This document shows, one piece after another, positions 28,132 to 36,903 of a stretch of DNA of 64,000 nucleotides. The stretch's first letter is position 1. Each line of letters starts with the position of its first letter. The position numbers were made by a program, and so were the translations under genes. The notes beneath the pieces are model-generated. The model had not been told where the DNA came from and searched no databases. It saw only the letters and a list, made by a program, of their open reading frames with translations. Source of the DNA: Prostheceraeus crozeri (lineage: Eukaryota; Platyhelminthes; Polycladida; Euryleptidae); the NCBI GenBank assembly GCA_907163375.1, contig CAJQUW010015404.1, positions 119,866 to 183,865 on the forward strand, in the 5' to 3' direction.

Positions 28132-28538
28132 TTTTTCTTTATGGAAAGTTGAATGTGAATATCTGAAATCGCTTCAATCACTAGACTGCTACCATGACGG
28201 TTAAATGCGTTAAGACGTTCATCAATTTTTTTCATATGTCTTTTGAAAAATTCTTCGGGGTGATCTACCACTTCCATTGAATAAGAAGCAAAATGGCAAG
28301 AGCGAGTTTCCACCTCTTCCTTTCCAAAATGACTAAACTTAATTTTCGCAACTAATCGCGCCATGACAATGCTATCAGAGCATGTATTCATTAACTCTAG
28401 AAATAGAGTGCTAGCATCATCGACCACTGCTTCGATGTCGGTCTCATCTTTATGAAAATTTATCACATAATCTTGAACAGCTCCTTTTAAACTTTGCCTA
28501 TGAAAATGTAATGTTCCGCAGTCGTTTGAGAAAGACAT
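28128..28538 (-). CDS. Stand-alone PolB N-terminal-like domain protein (copy B)
   Basis: 136 residues with ARLVAKIKFSHFGKEEVETR, HPEEFFKRHMKKIDERLNAF and GSSLVIEAISDIHIQL. The same succession (a strand pair, a 'hidden loop', a helix and then a GSG-like strand) is found in Polinton polymerases before the exonuclease domain, including this element's own polymerase (CESWLNFHIQCL ... IFDGVDSAIFKISL). This may be a duplicated domain serving in replication. Intact in both copies. Confidence 0.45.
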   Translation of the reverse strand: MSFSNDCGTLHFHRQSLKGAVQDYVINFHKDETDIEAVVDDASTLFLELMNTCSDSIVMARLVAKIKFSHFGKEEVETRSCHFASYSMEVVDHPEEFFKRHMKKIDERLNAFNRHGSSLVIEAISDIHIQLSIKKN

Positions 28539-28625
28539 GATCGCCCTTTATCCAACCCATCCATTGCATGAAAACAACAACTCTTCTCATAGTAACATTT
28601 ATTGAATAACGGTAACAAGCATGCA

Positions 28626-29156
28626 TTATAAATCAATGGTTTGAAACAGATAAAATAGATACAGCTGGTAACTATCATACAGCGAGCAATGATAACCATA
28701 CAGGACTTTGGCAGTGCTGAGGTAAGGAGGAAAGAAGCATTGGTTATGAACGTAGCTACTACAACGAACAGACAAAATAGGAACAGACAAATCCTTGAAA
28801 CGTTTCGTGACTTCATGATAATGTTGTTTCACTCTACTATCCCAAGGCGGGAGCAAAATATCATCAATGATTAGATTGGGAAATACTTTCCTCTCCTTAC
28901 CAGGATTATTACAAAAGATGCGTATAACATTGAAAGCAGCTAACCATCGTTTAAAGTCAATAAGAAGAGCACTCTCACAAGAAAAGCCATAGTCTTGCAA
29001 ATATTTCAGATTAAGTCCATGAATGTGTTTTCTCGCCCATTGATCAACATTGGGATTGCAGTTGGCATGTTGATGATAGACACTAACAATCTGATATGTC
29101 CAATTGTTCATAGCAATAGCACTGAGCTCCTGTACAGGTTCACCCTCACAATCCAT
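28626..29156 (-). CDS. DnaQ-like 3'-5' exonuclease-type Polinton protein (copy B)
   Basis: 176 residues starting MDCEGEPVQELSAIAMN, with VYHQHANC, ARKHIHGLNLKYLQDYG and NLIIDDILLPPW. The DxE pair at residues 2-4, a middle His and Asp-rich block, and the layout match a protein common in metazoan Polintons that I assign to the DnaQ exonuclease fold. The polymerase has its own exonuclease domain, so a second one may trim ends or degrade host nucleic acid. Frame intact. Confidence 0.5.
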   Translation of the reverse strand: MDCEGEPVQELSAIAMNNWTYQIVSVYHQHANCNPNVDQWARKHIHGLNLKYLQDYGFSCESALLIDFKRWLAAFNVIRIFCNNPGKERKVFPNLIIDDILLPPWDSRVKQHYHEVTKRFKDLSVPILSVRCSSYVHNQCFFPPYLSTAKVLYGYHCSLYDSYQLYLFYLFQTIDL

Positions 29157-29208
29157 AAAAATGATGCTAGAAGCCTAAAACGGAAATTTACACATCTAAA
29201 GAAATGTT

Positions 29209-29457
29209 CTATAACATATTACAAAATGAAGAAATACATCGATGCTTTTCACGACAAAATACACAAATGATATGATGGCAACGAAGAAGTAAAATGTATC
29301 TAATAAGACCACGTCTACGACACTCAAAGCACATAAGCGAATTGTCATAGGGTAGAGTTAGGAAAGGACTAGTAATTCTCCTTCTTTGATTTGCGTTTTG
29401 AGGCAGCATTCTTCTCCGACTTGCGCTTCGTACCACAGCTGTTAAGGATTTGATCAA
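29209..29457 (-). CDS. Small RING-like zinc protein (copy B)
   Basis: 82 residues; CFECRRRGLIRYILLLRCHH then ICVFCREKHRC. A likely zinc fold at the C-terminus. Starts within the next gene's tail in another frame, as in copy A. Together with the gene at 27,802 this makes two different RING-like proteins in one element. Confidence 0.4.
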   Translation of the reverse strand: MIKSLTAVVRSASRRRMLPQNANQRRRITSPFLTLPYDNSLMCFECRRRGLIRYILLLRCHHIICVFCREKHRCISSFCNML

Positions 29458-29776
29458 TTATGTCATCCACGTTGGGTGGTTTTGGAATATATAGGATGGA
29501 TTCCATATGCATGGAGAGAGAGGCTATTTTATTATCCTTGTGCCGACCATAATATAGCCCATTCACTTTGAAAAGGATATCCCAAGTACCTTCTCCGAGC
29601 TCGTCGCATGTGATGGGTGTTGAAGGATCTCCCTCCTTCTTATAGTAAGTGCACCAATGTGATACCGGTAGGCAAATTTGATTACCATCCCAAATCTTTC
29701 TATAGGGAGTATCCTTGTCATCTCTCGCCTTCCACTCTTGAGCAAGAGGAGTAGGAATGTTCATATTTAATGTCAC
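29369..29776 (-). CDS. Polinton hypothetical protein, 135 aa (copy B)
   Basis: Same protein as 3,487-3,894 with scattered substitutions and no gaps, which supports coding status. Central GTWDILFKVNGLYYGR and a basic tail (GTKRKSEKNAASKRKSKKEN) that looks like a nuclear signal. Unrecognised family. Confidence 0.5.
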   Translation of the reverse strand: MTLNMNIPTPLAQEWKARDDKDTPYRKIWDGNQICLPVSHWCTYYKKEGDPSTPITCDELGEGTWDILFKVNGLYYGRHKDNKIASLSMHMESILYIPKPPNVDDIIDQILNSCGTKRKSEKNAASKRKSKKENY

Positions 29777-30143
29777 TTACTCATCAATAATATCAAGTTG
29801 GTGGCGAATGTACGGACTCACGGGGATCAGTATGTAGTCCCCATACTGATTGTGCATTATCTTGACATCCGTGGAAGGGAGAATTCCCGTTTGGAGTACT
29901 ATGCTATGATCGTCATAACGCAAGACTTGTTTAAATTTACACTGTAGCGGTGTAGGATTATGTACCTTGGTTGTTTCTTCCACTGGCCTCAGTTGTAGAT
30001 GATCTGACCGTAGCGAACCTTGTAACGTTTGACCGCCATTTTGTCCTACTAGTGCAGCAAATGGAGTAGATTCCTGAAAATGAAAAAGATTGTATTAAGT
30101 TTACGTTCAAGGGAGGAGAGGGAGGGAAGTAGCGACCTACCAT
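29777..30143 (-). CDS. First gene of the leftward cluster with a probable intron after the ATG (copy B)
   Basis: The coding body is 29,777-30,073. The probable start codon at 30,143 touches a GTAGGT donor, and the acceptor AG is at 30,074-30,075 after TTTTTCATTTTC, giving an intron of about 67 bp. The protein is about 99 residues with TPFAALVGQNGGQT and RHQLDIIDE. Unknown function. The same start-codon-on-donor design is seen at the polymerase (14,176). Confidence 0.5.
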
Positions 30144-30240
30144 TTTAGTTGGATAATAGAATAGGGAACTAGAGAGAGAAAATGTGCGTCCGTCACTCGT
30201 GTGATTCAACGATGGAATGATTCTCACTGTGGAAGGCTCG

Positions 30241-30251
30241 CTATTTATATA
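30241..30251 (-). promoter_or_regulatory. TATA box for the leftward cluster (copy B)
   Basis: Minus-strand TATATAAATAG about 100 bases before the start codon at 30,143, conserved in copy A. It is the only strong TATA word ahead of the overlapping late genes, so they may share one long transcript. Confidence 0.6.
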
Positions 30252-30299
30252 GAAATGCTTGATTCTCATTGGATGATGATCCTCATTGGACAATAACAT

Positions 30300-31303
30300 C
30301 AAGCTGATTCCAAATCTGGCCTCCGTTTACCAATCCGAGCCTTCATTCGCCCGCTGGAGCTGTTTCTTGGGAAATTCTAACTCTGTCGTTTTTCGTCAAT
30401 CTCCCAAAATCTTAAATGGCGTCTCACATCTAAACGAAGACAGATATGAACAAACAGTTTCTTTCACTGAATTTGTCTCACTCTTAGCTTTCAAACGAGC
30501 TATTGCACGACTTTCTACGATCTCTAGAACCAAAGTTGGAAGATCGGTGCCGGGGGGGAGGTCAGCGAAACTTTTTCTCTCCGATTGACTTGAAACTCAC
30601 CATACCGATGCAGAATTTCACGCTGAATCCGAATCTGGCGTCCGTTTTCCAATCCGATGCTTCGTTTTGAAGCTACAGCCCAAAACGTCCAAAATTCTAA
30701 CTCTGTCGTTTTTCGCCAATGTCCCAAAATCTTAAATGGCGTCTCACATCTAAACGAAGACAGATATGAACAAGCCGATTTTTTCAGTGAATTTGTCTCA
30801 CTCTTAGCTTTCAAACGAGCTATTGCACGACAAAATCCGTCCACTGGAAGCCAAGATCGAAGCTAGCTCTCCCGAGGGGGGGGGGGTCCGTGAAATTTGA
30901 TGAAACAACGAGTAGCTGTGAGACAAAATCCGTCCACTAGAACCAAAGTTAGAAGATCGCTGTCGGGGGGTCAGTGAAATTTGATGAAACAAACTTTGGT
31001 CAGGGTCCCAGGTCGAAATGCCACACTTTGGAAAATTTTCAAAATTTTACCCATACAAAGCCACTCTGACACTTAGGATTTTTTCAGGTGAGGTCCGACA
31101 GTCCACCCTCCCAACCTGGCCGGCACACCACGCCAACCTGGACAGCACATCACCGCGCGCTACGACGGCCGGCCAGAGGGGGGGGGGACGTCAGACTCGA
31201 AGCAACACGGCGGCACACCACGACCGACTCGACGGACAGGTGGGGGGACGTCAGCGACGGCGGCCATCTTGCGCGGTCCAGTGGTGGAGTTTTACTTACT
31301 ACT
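30300..31303. repeat. Right terminal inverted repeat of Polinton B
   Basis: The outer 230 bp mirrors the left end with only a few differences. Inside it lie two units with AATTTGTCTCACTCTTAGCT and CAAACGAGCTATTGCACGAC, G-runs of about 10-12 near 30,876, and the GTGAAATTTGATGAAAC units. About 240 bp of subterminal sequence here is missing from copy A. Confidence 0.8.
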
Positions 31304-33241
31304 GACCTTATGTTTCTATCGGACCGTTCAAGCGATGGTCATGAGAAATTGGAATTCATCTCCAAAGTCACTTTGAACCTGGCATTGAAATTTTTCTTTC
31401 ATGAGGTTAGAAAGAAGAACGGCGATGTGTACCCGGGTGAAACTCTACTACTATTACTATGCGGAATCCAAAGATACATCAGAAGCAAACGCAAGTTGGA
31501 TTGGAAGGTCAGACGATTTTTATGACGCTAAAATTGGAAAAAAATTAATCATAAATTTAAACTGCCATAAAGTTGGAAAAAAATATAGCTTCTATTAAAT
31601 CGATATTGTGAAGTAATGCAAGTTTCCACAATGGTTTTTCTATTATTTTTATTCTCGTAGTCATTTTAGAATTAAATTATGATCAACTGACTATGAAAAA
31701 TAAGATATATAGGCAAAGGAATTTGGTAGCCTATACAAGTAGATATATAAATGTAAGTTCCTGATTAGCTGATGTTGAACAAGTAGCATTCTAGTCTTCA
31801 TATTAATAAAACTCCTACAATATTTGTGTTATGCACATGCATGCAGATATTATTCACAAAATGTTGGCCTATACAAGAGGAAGGAATGATTTTAATCTTT
31901 TATACTAAACTTCTTTTTTTGTAACTGAAGTTTATCGCAAAAGTTTCTTTTATTGGTTGAAGTGAAAGTCCTTCTTTTGAGTTTGAAAGTGGAATCAATT
32001 TTTCTTAATAGCATGCAAATTTAGTTTAATTGAAATATTTGATAATGCTTTTTGATTGAAAAGATGAATTTATTTTATAAAGATTTTGCTCTATTCATAA
32101 ATTTATCATGTACCGGTACTTCTCAAGGTACTTTTGCCATTTCAATTACTTGTGTAACTTTATTGTTATTTAGTTCGTGATGCTACTCTATTTTTATGAA
32201 ATAAATATAGTTACTTTTCCTTCCGAAAACTAGGAATGAGGATAGTGGAAAAAATTACTTGTTTGCAATGTCGACTTTCATTACGAACTACGAGTTAAAA
32301 AACATAGTGAACTAAAGTGCGGTAATATCATAATTAATCTATTCTAAATCAAATTAATTTGTCATTACAGGTGTTTGATGATCCTGCTTTCCTGGAAACA
32401 AGGAGTTCGTTGGACTCAGCCATGAAAGTCAATACCGCTGCTGGAGTTTCCGTAACGAAGAAGCAGGCGAAGCCGGTGCCCCTGTCCACAGAAACACGGT
32501 TATGGGAGAGACAATATCTCGGTCGCGATAATCCTCGAAAACTCACGAGGACGTTGATTTACCTGATTGGAGTTAATTGTGGGCTTCGTGGGGCAAAGGA
32601 GCTACTCAATCTAAAATGGGGAGTAATGCTCAATTGACCTTGACTCGAAGAGAGGGTGACGATGTGCTCGAATACAGGGAGGATATATGAAAAACGTATA
32701 AGGGAGGTCTTCATGAACATCACGTTGTGCCAAAAACAGTAACTGTATTCAAAAGTGATGATCCTTCAAAGTGCCTGGTAAATCTCTTTATCTTTTACAG
32801 TTCATTGCGTCCTGTTAACGATACGACCAATGCGTTCTTCCTCCAGCCTCATCCAAAGCCGACAGCTACCACTTGGTTTGTGAACCAACCTCTGGGCCAC
32901 AATTCTTTAACGGCAACCATACGAAACATGATGGAGGCTGCGGGAGAAGATGACCAATATAGTAATCAGTCATGCAGAAAAACTACGGTGACCAGAATCA
33001 TGAATGCCACCGGAAATAAAGAAATGGCAAAAAAGTGACTGGTCATCGCTCAGACTGTGTTTTGACTTACAATGATTACTCAACAAACATGCAAAAAGTA
33101 ACATCAAACATACTAACCAATAGTAATGTGAATTTAGCTAACAAAAATGAACAAAATCAACCAACGGACGTGCCAGCTGCAAGTGACAAAATTGTCATCA
33201 AATGTCCAAGTGGGATCATTATTGAAGTCCCTTATAGGTGA
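31304..33241 (+). pseudogene. Tyrosine-recombinase gene (DUF3504/Crypton type), remaining exons
   Basis: After the target duplication the frame continues with DRSSDGHEKLEFISKVTLNL, then EVRKKNGDVYPGETL and GIQRYIRSKRKLDWK, the pattern of DUF3504 proteins (ZMYM/QRICH1/KCTD1-related). An intron of about 860 bp probably follows, with a TTACAG acceptor at about 32,370, then VFDDPAFLETRSSLDSAMK. The first catalytic Arg box is in GVNCGLRGAKELLNLKWG. The second is NQSCRKTTVTRI, which has Gln where a His is usual. VTGHRSD and the nucleophile region TYNDYS follow. The 3' exon is interrupted by stops and frame changes (after 32,637 and near 33,038), so it is probably inactive. Confidence 0.7.
31530..32365. 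other. Probable intron of the recombinase gene
   Basis: AT-rich sequence without open frames, between the exon ending near 31,510 and the acceptor at about 32,370. No inserted element recognised. Confidence 0.4.
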
Positions 33242-33618
33242 TACTAACCCCAAATCTTTGAATGCTTCAGCGTTGACAATTTGAAACATTATTGACTTTT
33301 ACTTCCTTGTATGAAAAAAGATAGCGCTAGATGACTCCAACTGCGAAATTTCATTTGATATTTTAGCCAACATAAAGCATAATGTCATATCTTCATGGAC
33401 TCATAGATAGTAGAGATTTAATATCTAGGAGTCCATGATAGTCCATAATGCCACCTTCATGGTCAGTTTTACTATTTTCTATGTACATGTAGTCTGGAGT
33501 CATCTAGCGCTCTCTTGCAATAGATATTTATTTGTTAAGAAGTATAAATTTTATATGAAATGCAAGATATTTTCCCTCCTATCTAAAACGTGACATAGTC
33601 AAAATGAGCATCCTTTAA

Positions 33619-36479
33619 TTCCCATACAGTCATGATATCCTCCTGTAACCTTAACATAATAGCTAGGCCTACGATGACATTGAAAAGTGCGAAGCATAAT
33701 TTGTAATAAGTAAACACAAATTGAATAAAAGAGTAGCAATGAGTTTGTACTTTGATTGTTTTATATTTATCGTAAAGCATGAAAAATTATTGATTTTGCA
33801 AAACTAAACCTATTGTTGGACTGCAACGCATGACTGATCTTTATTACAGTGTGTAGCCAACAACGTGCAGTCCGTCGTGTAGCATCTATGCCGTTTGTGT
33901 GCTTGATCATTTTTCTTAAACTACTCAAAATGTCAAATTGATACCATTTTCTAAAATGTGGCAATTCTGAAAAAATTAATTGAATATCATAGGCGGTAGC
34001 TACAGGTTTTCAATTCAACATATATAAAATGGAAATAGTGACCTATTTAAACAAGCTTCCTTGATGGATCCATCTTTCAGAAAATAGATTAAATTGCATA
34101 ACTTAAGCAGATATCGAATAGCTCAATAGTTGGTCAGCATTGATAAAAACATTCCCCATCTAAAATTTTTGCAGTCCTGAAATAGAACTTTATGACTTAT
34201 AGCATGTTTGACTGTTTCAAAAATTTTTTCAATTATTTGTCATCCAAATATTGATACTATTGCACAAGTATACTACATATCTAAATATTGAAGTGCTAAA
34301 TTAAAATGGTTTTAATGCGCTAATTAAGTTCTTTCGTGCTCATACTTTCTAAGGTTTTTAGCATGCAACTATTTCGTCTCAACATAACCAGATGTTTGTG
34401 CTATTTTCAATGTAAGCAATCAGAAATTACGAATTTGAAAACAATATATTACCATTTCAACATATTCCAATTTGATTATGATTCTTTTGACGACACAATC
34501 AACTTTTGATCGATTTTTCAACGAGAAGCGTCGTGAAAAGTGATATACATGCACATTCTCATATTAAATTCAAAGTGAATAAGCCTTGGGCATGTGACAT
34601 CATTTGTGTGATGGAAAACCCAAGTAAAACGATGTGTTTCTTGATAGCTATAATATTTATATATAAATAAATATTATAGCTATCAAGAAACACATCGCTT
34701 TACTTGGGTTTTCGATTACACAAATGAATTCAAAGTATTGGTAGGACTCCTAAAATGTGATATGTCTGCTATGAGGAACTAAGAGGAATTGAGATATTTT
34801 GTTATCAGTAAATTAAGTATGACGCTAGTAGCTCTTTAGTATTTGTAAAATTAAGAGCAGATATAGCAGTAGTCAATAATAGAAATGTCTCTACGTGTTC
34901 ATGGTCAATAAACCCAAATCCATGACCAAATCTCTCCTTTGATTTTGTTTTCGGGATTTCCAAATACATGTACCTAGACTTGCTGTTAAATGCTGAAACT
35001 AAGTTGACAAAATAAATTCAGAAACATTTAGAAGCTTACCATTTTTGTGTAGTTTGATCCAAGAGGTGCATTTTTAATTCTGATGCAAAAATCAAAGGAA
35101 CTTGATGGCTTCATTGACTGGAAGAACTCACTGACTACATGCGAGTGTTCATTTTCGAGTTGTGCTCCATTTTGTGCATGATAGCTAAGCAAGATGATGA
35201 AAGACCGTAGACGATCACAAACCGACGATGAATAAATAAAGGTGTGTAAGTAGAAATATCCTCTTGATGAGCTGACTTTTGTAATATTAAGCAGTTAACG
35301 TAAACACGGGTTGGATAGACCATGAGAGCGAAGAGTGCACAAGCTACTGCGCCTTGCGCAGCTTTCTGTCCCACGTGATGGGCGGATAATAATTATTAAG
35401 CAGGGACGCTGAGTCACAGCGCAGCTAGAGAATATTATCGACCGCTCATGGCTGCCGAATGCGGCCACGACCAGGCTGCCAACAATGTGAACGAACTTCC
35501 TCAACTGCGTGCGCGTGGCGAATTTCCTTAATATAGTGACGGAAAGTTATAGAAGCGAGATATGATTACGCAGACTGAGCGAGATGCTTATGTAATTGTT
35601 TGGTTCAGTTGCATACTGATTTAATATCATAAGTTTTGAAAATTACTAGCTAAGTAATTTAGCGAACACACGAGCAAACTGATCAAAGTCGACTTGCTGA
35701 TGGGCACGGTATGGAACTTAGAAACTTCAATAAATGCTTTAATTTGAGAAGCAAAATGTGTGCCGATAGAACTGCTTAGGCTCCCTTAATAATGAAAATA
35801 TATGACTGATGTTGTTGCTATTGTAGCTACAGTGTACATGTAGTGAATGTGAAAGATGATGAAAAATGAGTAGAAGAAGAAGAAAAGGGGAACGAGTGAG
35901 TGAGTGAGAAAGATAGAGAGAGAGAGAGTAGTGATGAAGTCACCTGAATATTTATTTTATACACACCATTTCATCAAATATAAATGGGCATATATAAAAT
36001 ACTCGAAATAATAGTAGACATGCACATTTCAGGCTCACATGTTTCATATGTCGATATCCATGGAAATGACATAATATGCACTCTCTTTAAGATTTGAAAG
36101 AAATTGTTGGTGCCATCACAGAAAAATATCAACAGTTTCCTGACAATGATTCCATTATTCAATCATTTAATTAAGTTTGATGGCAAAAAAATCAGCCAGT
36201 TATCAACGACGCAAAACTGTGATATAGTACAGACTTTATTATTGGGTATTTCCTGTGACGTTGCATTTCTATTTTATTGAGAGATGATTGTAATCAGAGT
36301 TTATGAGAGCTGATGATCATCCTTGTGATATGCATGAGTTCAAAAAATTGTACGGGTGAAGTTACCGCACATTGAAATCACCATGCAATTAAAACCGCCT
36401 TTTACGACAGTTACTCATAAGCGGATCCTGCCTATTGCAAGATTTTTCTTTCATCAATCTTAGTAAATGCAAAAAAATC
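33619..36479. other. Gene-free host-type DNA
   Basis: No convincing gene. The first about 45 bases are the flanking palindromic unit described at 7,771-7,975. A short GC-richer patch at 35,290-35,540 has no recognisable product. A GA/GAGT microsatellite lies at 35,888-35,930. Confidence 0.45.
34601..34724. repeat. Near-perfect hairpin (inverted repeat, about 60-bp arms)
   Basis: The left arm CATTTGTGTGATGGAAAACC...AAGAAACACATCG-type sequence returns inverted as TAGCTATCAAGAAACACATC...TTTACTTGGGTTTTCG. The centre is ATATTTATATATAAATA. It would fold into a long hairpin; it may be a small MITE or a hairpin RNA source. Confidence 0.75.
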
Positions 36480-36712
36480 ATTTGTTTGGATAACCAAACA
36501 AATATTAATTACCTAGGCATTTGATAAACGTTTTCTAAATTTCGCAAAATTCGTTAATATCGACTTACATACAAAATGTAGCAAATATTTGTTAGGCAAT
36601 TATTACACATTTCCTAAATTTGTTAAATTTCCAAAACGTTTGTTAAACTATTCAAATCTTATAAATTTTCCAAGTAAATACCAAATATTTGGTAAAGTTG
36701 ATAAGTTTTTTT
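36480..36712. repeat. Degenerate AT-rich array resembling 4,830-5,090
   Basis: Loose repeats of 'ttaaatttccaaaacgtttgttaaa' type. The array runs up to a scrap of Polinton terminal repeat, mirroring the situation at 4,823. Confidence 0.45.
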
Positions 36713-36715
36713 CCT

Positions 36716-36757
36716 CGGGAAACTTTGGTCAGGGTCCCAGGTCGAAATTCGATGAAT
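36716..36757. repeat. Scrap of Polinton terminal repeat
   Basis: GAAACTTTGGTCAGGGTCCC and AGGTCGAAATTCG match the terminal-repeat unit (compare about 30,985-31,020 and 9,590-9,605). It begins where copy A's repeat stops at 4,823. Confidence 0.65.
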
Positions 36758-36903
36758 TGGCCAAAAAAAGCCGAAGAAGAGAAGAATTTTGCTCTTCTTA
36801 CAAGAAGCAACGCGTTTCGGGATAGTTCTTCCGATAAAAAGCAGCAGCTCATTGTATTGACATCTTCTTTGGATGCAAAGATGAAAGACTTAAAGGGCAT
36901 GTA
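36758..36903 (+). pseudogene. Possible terminal-exon remnant
   Basis: A rightward frame with AEEEKNFALLTRSNAFRDSS and KKQQLIVLTSSLDAKMKDLK then a stop looks like a charged helical C-terminus. No family, promoter or upstream exon could be identified. Confidence 0.2.

Larger units (their letters stand above)
8617..31303. mobile_element. Polinton/Maverick copy B, near-complete, 22,687 bp
   Basis: The termini are AGTAGTAAGTAAAA and its inverse TTTTACTTACTACT, starting with AG as is usual for Polintons. A 6-bp target duplication, GACCTT, sits at 8,611-8,616 and 31,304-31,309, the length typical for the family. Inside are family B polymerase, integrase, packaging ATPase, adenain-like protease, capsid and penton-like genes. 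The left arm is mostly rightward and the right arm mostly leftward. The element is broken in roughly ten places, but the two outer 230 bp differ at only a few sites and the duplication is perfect, so the insertion looks recent. Confidence 0.93.
7980..33614 (+). mobile_element. TTAA-flanked DNA transposon with tyrosine-recombinase gene, split by Polinton B
   Basis: The ends are AGGATGCTCAT (7,980-7,990) and ATGAGCATCCT (33,604-33,614), each with TTAA outside. Without the 22.7-kb Polinton and its target duplication the element is about 2.94 kb. It carries a DUF3504/Crypton-type tyrosine recombinase gene read rightwards. Short terminal inverted repeats with a TTAA duplication are typical of piggyBac and Kolobok elements with DDE transposases, not of Cryptons, so the combination is unusual. 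The terminal about 370 bp at the right also holds a nested inverted repeat. Confidence 0.75.

Noticed and set aside
35295-35504. GC-richer patch as a possible promoter or first exon
   Set aside because: No coherent frame, TATA or splice signal could be linked to a gene nearby.
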